This document shows, piece by piece, positions 26,640 to 35,685 of a stretch of 64,000 nt of DNA. The stretch comes from PALSA-1004 sp963829085. Lineage in GTDB: Bacteria; Pseudomonadota; Gammaproteobacteria; Burkholderiales; SG8-41. The notes under the pieces are model-generated. The model had not been told where the DNA came from and searched no databases. It was given only the letters and a program-made list of their open reading frames with translations. The DNA is taken from assembly GCA_963829085.1 (NCBI GenBank), contig CAWHHJ010000014.1, positions 1 to 64,000 on the forward strand, in the 5' to 3' direction. Positions within the stretch are counted from its first letter, which is position 1. Every line of letters begins with the position of its first letter. Both the position numbers and the translations under genes were made by a program.

Positions 26640-27623
26640 TTATATCGGATGAACCGATAGGGCGAGCGGCCAGGGGTAAGTTCCCGGCTGCAATTCCGGA
26701 CGCAACATGAACCGATAGGCGAGCTCGTGCGCTGCTCCGGACGAGTGATTGCCCGCGTGGACGACGGTAACGCTGCCGCCGTCGGCATTCAGTTCGACTG
26801 GACTGCTCAGTCCGTGCACCAGCACTGCGCGAAATAGGTCACCAATCGCAAAAAAATCGACGACATAACCATCGCGCGTATTGGTCGCGACAGAAAAGCG
26901 CGACGCGGCCGGAACATCGATGTAGCCGCGCTCGATATCGCGCCGTGCCAGCGTTAAGCCGGCGGCCTGATGTTGAACCTGCAATCGAAAAAACCCGGCG
27001 ACGCGGGCAGCAATCTGCAGTTTAACGGAGGCGGGTTTTGGCGCATCGGCTCGAGCGGTACGCGGCATCGCGACCGATGCCAACGTCATAGCGAGAGTGA
27101 GCGCGTAGGTTACCAGTTTCCGCTGCAGCAGTAGCCCGCCCTCGATCTGACCTTCACGCAGATGTCCGGCAGCGACCAGTTCGTCGCCCAATCGTCTACC
27201 GCTGATCGCCTGGCGACGCAAGGCTTCATCGAGCTGCCCACGCGTGATCTGCCGTGTGCGCACGAGAATTTCACCGAGTTGAAGTTTACCGGCGGCAGGT
27301 GCAGGTCGAGCCTGGCGTCGTTGAAACTCGAGGACTATATCGCGTTCGCGTGCTGTAACGGCGCCCCGCTCGACAAGCAAATCGCCAAGCTTGCGACCGG
27401 TTTGAGCTTGCTCAACAAGCACTTCTTCCAACTGCACAGCCGTAATACGCCCGGCACCGCACAGCATTTCCCCGAGGCGCTGACGCCCGCCGGCCGCGAG
27501 CGCCAGTACGTCGTCTAATCGACCGAGGTCACTTTCGACGTCCATGCCGTCGAGTAAACCCGGCGGCGCAACAATACCAGCGACAGACAAGATGGCATCG
27601 ATTTCTTTCGAGTCGTTTTTCAT
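26640..27623 (-). CDS. Double MshEN-type (predicted c-di-GMP-binding) protein fused through an internal signal sequence to a pilin-like domain
   Basis: 327 residues in three parts. Residues 49-167 hold four 24-residue MshEN-type motifs at 49-72, 78-101, 115-138 and 144-167, arranged as two tandem pairs each with a five-residue linker (AQTGR, AISGR). Motif ends R/K...LG and final Q are kept except Q115 for R. Residues 170-190 form a hydrophobic segment followed by RTARADAP, resembling a signal peptide with cleavage after ARA. Residues 200-327 are beta-rich: DIERGYIDVPAASRFSVATN and GTYPWPLALSV, resembling exported domains seen with chaperone-usher genes. MshEN domains bind c-di-GMP in known proteins; binding here is inferred. 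Convergent to the pilus operon. Start 27623 is chosen for its ribosome-binding spacing. Confidence 0.7.
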   Translation of the reverse strand: MKNDSKEIDAILSVAGIVAPPGLLDGMDVESDLGRLDDVLALAAGGRQRLGEMLCGAGRITAVQLEEVLVEQAQTGRKLGDLLVERGAVTARERDIVLEFQRRQARPAPAAGKLQLGEILVRTRQITRGQLDEALRRQAISGRRLGDELVAAGHLREGQIEGGLLLQRKLVTYALTLAMTLASVAMPRTARADAPKPASVKLQIAARVAGFFRLQVQHQAAGLTLARRDIERGYIDVPAASRFSVATNTRDGYVVDFFAIGDLFRAVLVHGLSSPVELNADGGSVTVVHAGNHSSGAAHELAYRFMLRPELQPGTYPWPLALSVHPI

Positions 27624-27875
27624 TGTGTCCTGCGGTGGTTGAACATCAGCGGACTTCAACATGCAGCAGCGTCGCGGCCCACTTTTAATAATCGTCGCCG
27701 TCTAAGCAAACGCTTGTACGTGGGAAAAAAAAGTCGGGCCATTATGAGCAGGCGTCGTGCGCGTGTCTGCCGACAACCGCACATCTTCCTGAATTCAGAG
27801 ATGGAAGCTGCAGAAGACTTTGTGGAACAGGCGTCATTAAGTACCGCGCCTGCTGCGACATCGCGCAAAGAGAGG

Positions 27876-28865
27876 TCAGCGATGTTCCGCTTTTGGATCG
27901 CGCTGGAGCAACTCCTTAACCACTTCGCGCGCCGTGACTTCTTCATCGAGTATCCGACAGACTGCGCGCGTAATCGGCATTTCAATCGCAAGTTGTTGAG
28001 CTAAACGGTTGACGGCGCGCGCCGTAGAAACGCCTTCCGCGACATGGCCGAGTTTGGCGAGGATCGCAGCAACTGCATCGCCGTGTGCCAGTTGCAGGCC
28101 CACGTTGCGGTTACGCGAGAGATCGCCGGTACATGTCAAGACGAGGTCGCCAGCGCCGGCGAGTCCCATGAATGTCTCGATGCGACCGCCTAGTTTTAAA
28201 CCAAGACGCGTAATCTCTGCGAGGCCGCGCGTTATGAGCGCTGCGCGTGCGTTGTAGCCAAGACCCAGGCCGTCGCTGATGCCGGATGCGATTGCCATTA
28301 CGTTCTTTACCGCGCCCGCCACTTCCACGCCGACCACATCGTCGGCTGAATAAATGCGCAGACGTTCATGATGCAGTTCGCGCGCCATGCGTTGCCCAAA
28401 CGCTGTATCAGTCGAAGCGAGCGTCAATGCAGTCGGCAATCCACCGGCCACTTCGGAGGCAAAGCTCGGTCCTGACAGTACGCCACGCTGCGATGGCGCC
28501 GGCAGTTCAGCTGCCGCAACTTGAAACGGCAACTGCGCGGAGTCGGTTTCGAAGCCTTTGCATAACCACAAAACGGGCACCGCGTTGTTCGCTTTCGCAA
28601 GTGCCTTGAGCGTCGTGCGCAAGCCCGCGCTCGGCGTCGCGACCAATGCAAGCTCGCAATCAGCAAGCGCTGCTTCGAAATCCGCGACGACTTGGACGTT
28701 CGGGGAAAGCTTAAAACCGGGGAGATATTGTTGGTTGATGCGCGTCGACGCAAGCGCGTGCGCTTGCGCCGCGTCGCGCGCCCACAATGTGACGGCGTGG
28801 CGAGCCTGCAGGCTAATGCTGATTGCGGTGCCCCACGCTCCGGCGCCCAGCACCGCGAGCTTCAT
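27876..28865 (-). CDS. gpsA: Glycerol-3-phosphate dehydrogenase [NAD(P)+]
   Basis: Makes sn-glycerol-3-phosphate for phospholipids. N-terminal Rossmann loop VLGAGAWGTAIS, VLSGPSFA, the catalytic lysine in GAVKNVMAIASG, and FMGLAGAGDLVLTC. 329 residues, normal. Start overlaps the SH3 gene end by 4 bp (ATGA). Last gene of a rhodanese-grxC-secB-SH3-gpsA run. On the minus strand a run of eight T lies about 145 bp past the stop but with no good hairpin before it. Confidence 0.95.
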   Translation of the reverse strand: MKLAVLGAGAWGTAISISLQARHAVTLWARDAAQAHALASTRINQQYLPGFKLSPNVQVVADFEAALADCELALVATPSAGLRTTLKALAKANNAVPVLWLCKGFETDSAQLPFQVAAAELPAPSQRGVLSGPSFASEVAGGLPTALTLASTDTAFGQRMARELHHERLRIYSADDVVGVEVAGAVKNVMAIASGISDGLGLGYNARAALITRGLAEITRLGLKLGGRIETFMGLAGAGDLVLTCTGDLSRNRNVGLQLAHGDAVAAILAKLGHVAEGVSTARAVNRLAQQLAIEMPITRAVCRILDEEVTAREVVKELLQRDPKAEHR

Positions 28866-29311
28866 ACGCCCCAGAGAGCGCCGAGTTTGATGTAACCGCC
28901 TTGACCGTCGTTATGCGCAACGCGCGCCCAGCCACTGCCCGTCAGCTCTACAAGATCGAGCAGCACATCGTGCTCGGTCTGAAACACGAGCGGGGCCTTG
29001 TCGTCAGGCGATTGGCGAACTTCGCCGATCTTCGCCTTCACCATCACCGTGCGGTGAGTGGTGAGATTCCTCGTTTCTATCCACGACAACTCGCCATTTG
29101 CATCACGGACTTTGGACCAACCCTCGACGGTCACGATGATCTCAACCGGATACTTGCTACCCAGTATGTGCAGCTTCTTCGCCTTTAGCGATGGCGCGTC
29201 ATACAGCACGGCCGCAGTCTCGCCCACCGAACGGAATTCGGCCGCCGCTGCTGGCTGGCAAAGCGTCGCCAGCACCGCAATGCTCAAACCACGCCAGACG
29301 CTGAGAGTCAT
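28862..29311 (-). CDS. Secreted bacterial SH3 domain protein
   Basis: 149 residues: signal peptide (cleavage about AAA-AE), then two SH3-like repeats: AAVLYDAPSLKAKKLHILG ... GWSKVRDANGELSWIETRNL and GEVRQSPDDKAPLVFQTEHD ... GWARVAHNDGQGGYIK. Such proteins probably bind cell wall in the periplasm. Coupled to gpsA by overlap. Confidence 0.85.
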   Translation of the reverse strand: MTLSVWRGLSIAVLATLCQPAAAAEFRSVGETAAVLYDAPSLKAKKLHILGSKYPVEIIVTVEGWSKVRDANGELSWIETRNLTTHRTVMVKAKIGEVRQSPDDKAPLVFQTEHDVLLDLVELTGSGWARVAHNDGQGGYIKLGALWGV

Positions 29312-29333
29312 GGCCGCCTGATTCCAATCGCGG

Positions 29334-29789
29334 TCAATTGGGCTTGGACCCCTGCTGCGCCTGCATCTGCTGCAACTGCTGTTGATAAATGCCTTCGAAA
29401 CTCATCGGCGCGAGAATGACCGGCTGAAAGCCCGCACGCGCGGTAATGGTCGAGATGGTTTCACGAGCATACGGAAATAGGGTATTCGGGCAAGCAATGC
29501 CAAGCAGCGGCCCCATATCCTGTTGCGGGACGTTGCGGATTTGGAAAACGCCCGCCTGGGCAGCCTCGACCAGAAAAACCGTTTTCTCTTTGATCCTTGC
29601 GGTGATGGTTACAGTGAGAACGACTTCGTAGACGCCGTCCTGCACCTGTCTGCCCGCGCTGTTTAGATTTACTTCGACTGTCGGCGGGTCGCGCTCGAGG
29701 AACACTTCCGGACCGTTCGGAACTTCCGCCGACAAATCCTTCAGGTACACTTTCTCGATCACGAACGTGGGTTGTGCTGATTCACTCAT
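29334..29789 (-). CDS. secB: Protein-export chaperone SecB
   Basis: Tetrameric cytosolic chaperone keeping preproteins unfolded for SecA. Family sequence: FVIEKVYLKDLSAEVPNGPE, VEVNLNSAG, VYEVVLTVTITARI, and CPNTLFPYARETISTITARAG. 151 residues. Its neighbour grxC is a frequent partner in proteobacteria. Confidence 0.96.
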   Translation of the reverse strand: MSESAQPTFVIEKVYLKDLSAEVPNGPEVFLERDPPTVEVNLNSAGRQVQDGVYEVVLTVTITARIKEKTVFLVEAAQAGVFQIRNVPQQDMGPLLGIACPNTLFPYARETISTITARAGFQPVILAPMSFEGIYQQQLQQMQAQQGSKPN

Positions 29790-29814
29790 TAGGGTTCCAG
29801 ACTTTGATTAATGT

Positions 29815-30072
29815 TCAGGCGTTAAGTAATTCGTCGAGCTTGCCCGCGCGTTCCAGCGCCGCCAGCTCGTCATAACCGCCCACGTGTGTTTCGCCGATAT
29901 AAATCTGCGGTACGGTGCGGCGTCCGGTGCGCTCCATCATTTCCGCGCGTCTTGCCGGCTCGAGATCGATGCGGATTTTTTCGATTGCCGTGACGCCTTT
30001 CGAGACGAGCAGGCGTTCTGCCATAACGCAGTACGGGCACATGCCCGTGCTGTACATTTTCACCGCTGACAT
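29815..30072 (-). CDS. grxC: Glutaredoxin 3
   Basis: 85-residue glutathione-dependent thiol oxidoreductase. Active site C12-P-Y-C15; glutathione-binding TVPQIYIG and GGYDELAAL. Start 4 bp after the rhodanese stop, so co-translated. Confidence 0.95.
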   Translation of the reverse strand: MSAVKMYSTGMCPYCVMAERLLVSKGVTAIEKIRIDLEPARRAEMMERTGRRTVPQIYIGETHVGGYDELAALERAGKLDELLNA

Positions 30073-30076
30073 ATCT

Positions 30077-30514
30077 TTACTTCTCCAGAGGCAAGCTTGC
30101 TTCCGCCCATCCAGTCAGATTGCCGCGCAGCACGAAGATGTCACTAAGACCTATTTTCTTGAGGGCACCCGATACCTTGCTCGAGCGTGCACCGGACTCC
30201 GAGCACACGATGATGGGGCGCGACTTCAGCTTTTCGATTTCGCGCATGCGTTCGGTGAGGTCGGCGTAAGGAATATTGCGTGAACCGGGTATGTGGCCAG
30301 TCGCATACTCGGGTTTCGTGCGTACATCGAGCACGACCGCATCGCGTCGATTCATGAGCTGCACGGCCTCGAGCGCACCGACTTGCTGGATGTTCCCCGC
30401 GAACGCACGGTTGAACAGCGGCCAGATAAGCATGCCGCCCGTCACTACCGCAGTGCCGAACAGCATCATGTTCCAGGGGCTTTTTTGCAGAAACACGAAA
30501 AAGGAAGTATCCAA
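30077..30514 (-). CDS. Membrane-anchored rhodanese-like protein
   Basis: 145 residues. One N-terminal membrane segment (about 15-33), then a single rhodanese domain: AVVLDVRTKPEYATGHIPGSRNIP and the active loop VCSESGARSS with C104. Persulfide transfer or redox role presumed. First gene of the grxC-secB-gpsA run. Confidence 0.9.
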   Translation of the reverse strand: MDTSFFVFLQKSPWNMMLFGTAVVTGGMLIWPLFNRAFAGNIQQVGALEAVQLMNRRDAVVLDVRTKPEYATGHIPGSRNIPYADLTERMREIEKLKSRPIIVCSESGARSSKVSGALKKIGLSDIFVLRGNLTGWAEASLPLEK

Positions 30515-30603
30515 GGGATTCCTGACACGCGCGAGTCACGCTAAAGGCGCTGCGCGAGATTCACTAGCGGGCGGCGGGTGTTCGCCGCTGAAAGTAGAAT
30601 AAA

Positions 30604-30618
30604 ATAATGCGGCATTAT
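30604..30618. promoter_or_regulatory. 15-bp perfect palindrome in the rhodanese-gpmI divergent region
   Basis: ATAATGC-G-GCATTAT lies between the divergent rhodanese and gpmI genes, 24 bp before the gpmI ATG, in an AT-rich patch that also looks like a -10 region (TAGAATAAAATAA nearby). It could be an operator for a dimeric regulator; no regulator is assigned. Confidence 0.4.
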
Positions 30619-30641
30619 ATACGAGCGCAGACAATCGAATC

Positions 30642-32177
30642 ATGGACGTAACCCCGGTACTTCTGATCATACTCGACGGCTTCGGCTATCGCGAAGAATG
30701 CGAAGACAACGCCATCTGTCAGGCGCGCAAGCCGCATTGGAACTTTTACTGGAAAACATCTCCGCACACGACGATAGATGCGTCTGAAAAATGGGTCGGG
30801 CTGCCGCTCGCACAGATGGGAAATTCTGAAGTCGGTCATCTCAACATTGGTGCAGGCCGCGTCGTCTACCAGGATTACACGCGCATAGAAGCGGCGATCG
30901 AAAGCGGCGAATTTTCCCACAATGCGGTTTTGAAGCAGGCCATAGACACATCCCTGGCAAATAAGTCCGCGCTGCACATTCTGGGTCTGTTATCGCCCGG
31001 CGGCGTACACAGCCATGAGACGCAAATAGCGGCAATGCTGGAGATGGCTGTGCGCGCCGGAGTAAGTGACGTGTGCATACATGCCTTCCTCGATGGACGC
31101 GATACTCCACCCAAAAGCGCACGCGCATCGCTCGAATTTATTTTGGGCAAATGTGCGCAGCTGGGCGGCGGACGGATCGCAAGTGTGGTCGGCCGTTACT
31201 ATGCAATGGACCGCGATCAGCGGTGGGAACGTGTGCAAACTGCTTATGACCTTATCACGCAGGGTAAGGCGCTCTACAAGGCGCCCGATGCAATTGCCGC
31301 GCTCGACATGGCATATGCACGGGGTGAGAGCGACGAGTTCGTCAAGGCGACCGCGATAGAGGCGGGCGCCGGGGCACGCGGAATGCGCAATGGCGACGCC
31401 TGTGTGTTCATGAATTTTCGCGCTGATCGTGCGCGCCAGATGACGCGCGCGCTGACAGATAGCGCGTTCAGCGGATTCAAGCGCCAATACACACCGAAGC
31501 TCGGTTTCTTTTGCACGCTGACGAGCTATGGCGAGGAATTCAAAGTGCCCGCGGCATTCATGCCGCAAAGCATCACCAACTGCTTCGGTGAGTACCTCGC
31601 AAAGCAGGGACTTCAGCAGCTGCGCATTGCCGAGACGGAAAAGTACGCACATGTAACGTACTTCTTTAATGGCGGCGTCGAAACGCCGTATGCGGGCGAA
31701 GAGCGAGTGCTGGTTCCCTCGCCGAAGGTAGCAACGTACGATCTGAAGCCGGAGATGAGCGCGTACGAAGTCACCGACAAACTGGTTGCCGCCATTCAAA
31801 GCCGGCGCTATCACGCCATCGTGTGCAACTACGCCAATGGCGATATGGTCGGTCACACCGGCAATCTGGCCGCGGCAACGCGCGCCATTGAAGTGCTGGA
31901 CGACTGTCTCGGACGCGTCATCCAGGCAATGCGGGACATCGGCGGCGAGGTTCTCATCACTGCGGACCACGGCAACGCTGAGATGATGCGGGACGACGCG
32001 ACCCGTCAGGCGCACACGGCGCACACGCTGAACGTGGTTCCGCTGCTTTATATCGGGCGTCCCGGCAAAGCGGCGCAAGGAGGTGCGCTGCAGGACGTCG
32101 CGCCGACGCTCCTGAAAATGATGGGGTTGCCGCCGCCGCCCGAGATGACGGGTCATCCGCTGATCGACTTTGTTTAG
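30642..32177 (+). CDS. gpmI: 2,3-bisphosphoglycerate-independent phosphoglycerate mutase
   Basis: Manganese enzyme of glycolysis interconverting 3- and 2-phosphoglycerate. Metal site LDGFGYR, phospho-serine S62 in GNSEVGHLNIGAGR, AFLDGRDTPP and ITADHGNAEMM. 511 residues, normal. Its stop overlaps the TTG start of the envC-like gene. Head of gpmI-envC-ctpA. Confidence 0.96.
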   Translation: MDVTPVLLIILDGFGYREECEDNAICQARKPHWNFYWKTSPHTTIDASEKWVGLPLAQMGNSEVGHLNIGAGRVVYQDYTRIEAAIESGEFSHNAVLKQAIDTSLANKSALHILGLLSPGGVHSHETQIAAMLEMAVRAGVSDVCIHAFLDGRDTPPKSARASLEFILGKCAQLGGGRIASVVGRYYAMDRDQRWERVQTAYDLITQGKALYKAPDAIAALDMAYARGESDEFVKATAIEAGAGARGMRNGDACVFMNFRADRARQMTRALTDSAFSGFKRQYTPKLGFFCTLTSYGEEFKVPAAFMPQSITNCFGEYLAKQGLQQLRIAETEKYAHVTYFFNGGVETPYAGEERVLVPSPKVATYDLKPEMSAYEVTDKLVAAIQSRRYHAIVCNYANGDMVGHTGNLAAATRAIEVLDDCLGRVIQAMRDIGGEVLITADHGNAEMMRDDATRQAHTAHTLNVVPLLYIGRPGKAAQGGALQDVAPTLLKMMGLPPPPEMTGHPLIDFV

Positions 32178-33351
32178 GCGCTCGCTGCTGCTGACACTGT
32201 GGCTGACCGTCACCTGTGCTCAGACGTTCGCGGCCACCGCCCCAGGTAACACACGAAAAGAAGAACTCACCGAGTTACGCGGCCGCATCGAGGCGCTGCA
32301 GAAAAAGCTCGCTGCGTCCGAAGACAGCAAGCATGAAGCAGCCGATGCGTTGCGCGAATCCGAGCGCGCGATATCGGAAGCCAATCGCGCCCTCCGCGGG
32401 CTTGCGGATGAGCAACGCGTAGTAAGCACGCGGATGGTAGAGCTGCAGGAACAATCGCGCCGCATCAATTCGGATATCGAAGCGCAACGCGCGCGGCTTG
32501 GCCGGTTGCTCTATCAGCAGTACATCGGCGTTCAACCTGATGTCGTGAAGCTGTTGCTCAATAACGAGAACCCGAATCAAATCGCACGCGACCTCCAATA
32601 CCTGACCTACCTGGCGCGTGCGCGCGCCGACCTCATTGTTACGATGCGTTCGAATCTTGAGCGCATCAGCGGGCTGGCGGAAGAAACGACCCGGCAAAGC
32701 GCCGAACTTGCAGCGATTGAAGCCGATCAGCAAGCGCAGCGTAAGGTTCTCGAGACCGAGAAAAACGCCCGCCAGGCAGTCTTGACGAAAGTGTCCCGCC
32801 AGATCGCTGACCAGCGCCGCGAAATTTCAACGCTTAAACGTGATGAAAACCGACTCACGAAACTGATCGAACAGTTGAGCCGCATGCTCGCACGTAAGAA
32901 GTCACCCGCTTTGCGCAGCGACCGCGTGCCGGACGCCGGTGCAGCCGTCGGTGCCTTTGCGCAGTTGAGGGGACGGCTGAATCTGCCGGTGCGTGGGGAA
33001 CTCAGGAACCGGTTCGGGAGCCCAAGGGAGGGATCCGGCGTCTTGTGGAAGGGCGTCTTCATTGCCGCCGGGACAGGGCAGGAAGTCAAATCCATTGCTG
33101 CAGGGCGCGTAGTGTTCGCCGATTGGTTGCGCGGATTCGGTAACCTTCTCATCATCGACCACGGCGATGGTTTTATGAGCCTTTACGGCAACAACGAGTC
33201 GCTCTTCAAGCAAGTCGGCGATACGGCACAAATTGGCGAAACAGTGGCCTCAGTCGGCAATAGCGGCGGCAACATGGATTCAGGTTTATACTTTGAAATT
33301 CGCCACCAGGGTAAGGCGTTCGACCCTCTCGCCTGGGTCGGTGTCCGGTGA
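32170..33351 (+). CDS. envC: EnvC-like murein hydrolase activator (coiled coil plus degenerate LytM/M23 domain)
   Basis: 393 residues from a TTG that overlaps the gpmI stop by 8 bp. Signal peptide to about residue 22, long coiled coil about 28-245 (many E/R/Q/L heptads), then an M23/LytM domain ending DSGLYFEIRHQGKAFDPLAWV. The zinc ligands of active LytM enzymes are not all present (KGVFI replaces the HxGID-type motif), which fits EnvC, an amidase activator controlled by FtsEX. FtsE and FtsX are encoded at 3.5-5.0 kb. Confidence 0.88.
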   Translation: MFRRSLLLTLWLTVTCAQTFAATAPGNTRKEELTELRGRIEALQKKLAASEDSKHEAADALRESERAISEANRALRGLADEQRVVSTRMVELQEQSRRINSDIEAQRARLGRLLYQQYIGVQPDVVKLLLNNENPNQIARDLQYLTYLARARADLIVTMRSNLERISGLAEETTRQSAELAAIEADQQAQRKVLETEKNARQAVLTKVSRQIADQRREISTLKRDENRLTKLIEQLSRMLARKKSPALRSDRVPDAGAAVGAFAQLRGRLNLPVRGELRNRFGSPREGSGVLWKGVFIAAGTGQEVKSIAAGRVVFADWLRGFGNLLIIDHGDGFMSLYGNNESLFKQVGDTAQIGETVASVGNSGGNMDSGLYFEIRHQGKAFDPLAWVGVR

Positions 33352-33420
33352 AGCATGTTGCGTAATCGGCGCCTGGGTTGCGCCGTCGCGCTTAGCGCGC
33401 GAATTTTCTAGGAGTTTGGA

Positions 33421-34839
33421 ATGCGTAGCAGGTTCAAGCAGTTTGGTCTGATCGCCCTGGGCGTGTGCCTGGGCGTCATGATATCGCTTAATTTCTCGGC
33501 GGTCGCCCAGCGCGACGTGCTGGGACCGTTGCCCGTCGAAGAGCTGCGCGCATTCACGGAGGTCTTCGGTCGCATCAAAAGCGACTATGTCGAGTCGGTC
33601 GAAGACAAAAAACTCATTACCGAAGCAATCACCGGCATGCTCGCCGGCCTCGATCCGCACTCCGCATACCTGGACCAGGACGCATTTCGCGAGCTGCAAG
33701 TCGGCACGCAAGGCGAGTTCGGCGGCCTTGGCATTGAAGTCGGCATGGAAGACGGGTTCGTAAAAGTCGTTTCGCCAATCGACGACTCGCCGGCATTCCG
33801 CTCCGGCCTCAAAGCCGGTGACCTGATCGTCAAGCTCGATGAGACTTCGGTAAAAGGCATGACGCTCAATGATGCGGTGAAGCGCATGCGCGGCAAACCA
33901 AACACGCAAGTGACGCTCACGCTCGTGCGCAAGGGCGAAGCAAAGCCGATCGTCGTGACGTTAACGCGTGCGATTATAAAAATACAAAGCGTGAAATCGA
34001 AATTACTCGAGCCCGGATATGCGTATTTCCGCGTCACCCAGTTTCAGGAACACACCGGAGAAACACTCGCCGCTGCGATTCAGGCGCTATACAAGCAGAA
34101 CCAGGGAGCCATGAAAGGCATGGTGCTTGATCTGCGCAATGATCCCGGCGGCTTGCTGAATGGTGCCGTTGCGGTCTCTGCGGCGTTCCTTCCGCAGAAC
34201 GCGCTGGTTGTCTACACCGACGGGCGCACCGAGGACGCAAAGATGCGCCTGACAGCGACCCCCGAGAACTATCTGCGCGGTCGCCTCAAGGACGACTATT
34301 TGGGCAAACTGCCGGCTGATATCAAAAACGTACCGATGGTGGTACTCGTCAACGGCGGCTCCGCGTCGGCTTCTGAAATCGTCGCGGGCGCGCTCCAGGA
34401 CCACAAGCGTGCGGTGATCATGGGCACGCAGACGTTTGGCAAGGGTTCCGTCCAAACGATATTGCCTCTCGGCAACAACACGGCAATCAAGCTCACGACG
34501 GCTCGATATTACACACCGAATGGACGTTCCATTCAGGCTAAAGGCATTGCTCCGGACATTCTGCTCGATGATGGTACGGCCGGCCGAGACCCGGCGCTCA
34601 AGCTGCGCGAGGCGGATCTCGACAAACATTTGTCCAATGAGAAACTCGAAGACAAGGGTGTAGCCGGCGCGCCCAACGCTTTCAACTTTGTACCGACGGC
34701 GCGGCCCAAGGATGTCGACGAAAAAGATCTCAAGCCCGAGCCGGGTGAAGTTGTCGCCAAAAGTGACTATGAGTTGGCGCAGGCGATCGCATTTTTGAAA
34801 ACCCGCGGCGGCACCACCGCGCGTGCCAGCGCGAATTAG
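33421..34839 (+). CDS. ctpA: S41 family C-terminal processing peptidase
   Basis: 472 residues. N-terminal signal/anchor to about 30, PDZ domain about 95-175 (EFGGLGIEVGMEDG ... GLKAGDLIVKLD), then the tail-specific protease core. Catalytic S316 in GGSASASEI and K341 in TFGKGS, 25 apart as in the family, with NDPGGLL nearby. Degrades or trims periplasmic proteins. A strong terminator follows. Confidence 0.95.
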   Translation: MRSRFKQFGLIALGVCLGVMISLNFSAVAQRDVLGPLPVEELRAFTEVFGRIKSDYVESVEDKKLITEAITGMLAGLDPHSAYLDQDAFRELQVGTQGEFGGLGIEVGMEDGFVKVVSPIDDSPAFRSGLKAGDLIVKLDETSVKGMTLNDAVKRMRGKPNTQVTLTLVRKGEAKPIVVTLTRAIIKIQSVKSKLLEPGYAYFRVTQFQEHTGETLAAAIQALYKQNQGAMKGMVLDLRNDPGGLLNGAVAVSAAFLPQNALVVYTDGRTEDAKMRLTATPENYLRGRLKDDYLGKLPADIKNVPMVVLVNGGSASASEIVAGALQDHKRAVIMGTQTFGKGSVQTILPLGNNTAIKLTTARYYTPNGRSIQAKGIAPDILLDDGTAGRDPALKLREADLDKHLSNEKLEDKGVAGAPNAFNFVPTARPKDVDEKDLKPEPGEVVAKSDYELAQAIAFLKTRGGTTARASAN

Positions 34840-34860
34840 CGACGTCGTTTCCCCGCGACA

Positions 34861-34886
34861 ACGCCCGGCGCAGGCCGGGCGTTTTT
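34861..34886 (+). terminator. Rho-independent terminator after ctpA
   Basis: A perfect 9-bp stem (ACGCCCGGC with GCCGGGCGT), four-base loop and a T5 run lie 21 bp after the ctpA stop. It ends the gpmI-envC-ctpA transcript; the following gene starts only 29 bp later, so it needs its own promoter or read-through. Confidence 0.9.
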
Positions 34887-34914
34887 GTTTGCCGCATCGG
34901 GTTACCATCGCGCC

Positions 34915-35685
34915 ATGAACGATGATCAACTGCTGCGCTACAGCCGGCATATTCTGTTGCCGGAGGTCGGCATCGACGGCCAGGACAAATTTCGCCGCGC
35001 ACATGCGCTCATTGTCGGCGCCGGAGGACTGGGATCCCCGGTGTGTCTATACTTGGCGGCCGCCGGCCTCGGAGCGCTGACGATCTGTGACGGCGATGCG
35101 GTCGACCTCACGAATCTTCAGCGCCAGATCGCCCACCGCACTGAGGCGATCGGCATGCCGAAAGCGGCTTCGGCACAGCGCACGTTGATCGGCATAAATC
35201 CGGAAGTGGACGTGCATGCGATAGCGGAGCGCGTTGCAGGCGCCCGATTGCACGAGCTCGTCCGCGGCGCCGACGTAGTCTTAGACTGCACCGACAATTT
35301 TGCGACGCGCCACGCAATCAACCGCGCGTGCGTCGCCCACTGTAAGCCACTCGTGTCGGGCGCCGGCGTGCGATTCGACGGGCAGATTTCTGTGTTCGAC
35401 CTGCGCAATGCGGACTCGCCTTGTTACCAGTGCCTGTTTCCGGAGGGCGGCGATAACGAGGACATGCGTTGTGCCGTGATGGGCGTGTTTGCCCCGCTCG
35501 TCGGTATCATCGGCGCTATGCAAGCCGCGGAAGCGCTGAAGTTGCTTGCCGGGATTGGTGAATCGCTCAATGGGCGACTTTTGCTGCTCGATGCGCTGAC
35601 AATGGAATGGCGCACCGTGCGCTTGCAGCGTGATGCAAAGTGCGAAGTGTGCGGCATGCGCAGCGCGCTACGGGTATCTGCATGA
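34915..35685 (+). CDS. MoeB/ThiF/HesA family sulfur-carrier adenylyltransferase
   Basis: 256 residues. E1-like enzyme that adenylates the C-terminus of a sulfur-carrier protein (MoaD or ThiS). N-terminus MNDDQLLRYSRHILLPEVGI, ATP site VGAGGLGSPVCLYLAAAG, and zinc cysteines CYQC and CEVC. Which carrier it serves cannot be told here. Ends in an ATGA overlap with the methyltransferase gene. Confidence 0.9.
   Translation: MNDDQLLRYSRHILLPEVGIDGQDKFRRAHALIVGAGGLGSPVCLYLAAAGLGALTICDGDAVDLTNLQRQIAHRTEAIGMPKAASAQRTLIGINPEVDVHAIAERVAGARLHELVRGADVVLDCTDNFATRHAINRACVAHCKPLVSGAGVRFDGQISVFDLRNADSPCYQCLFPEGGDNEDMRCAVMGVFAPLVGIIGAMQAAEALKLLAGIGESLNGRLLLLDALTMEWRTVRLQRDAKCEVCGMRSALRVSA

Noticed and set aside
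27720..27735. Terminator after gpsA at the T8 run on the minus strand
   Set aside because: I could not find a convincing hairpin directly upstream of the T run; only a five-base pairing with a very long loop.
30990..32213. 407-codon minus-strand open frame opposite gpmI
   Set aside because: It is antisense to an intact, strongly conserved gpmI and its translation is rich in Arg/His/Cys without any domain; a codon-usage shadow.
34087..35004. 305-codon minus-strand frame opposite ctpA and the terminator
   Set aside because: Spans a strong plus-strand terminator and lacks any domain; shadow.
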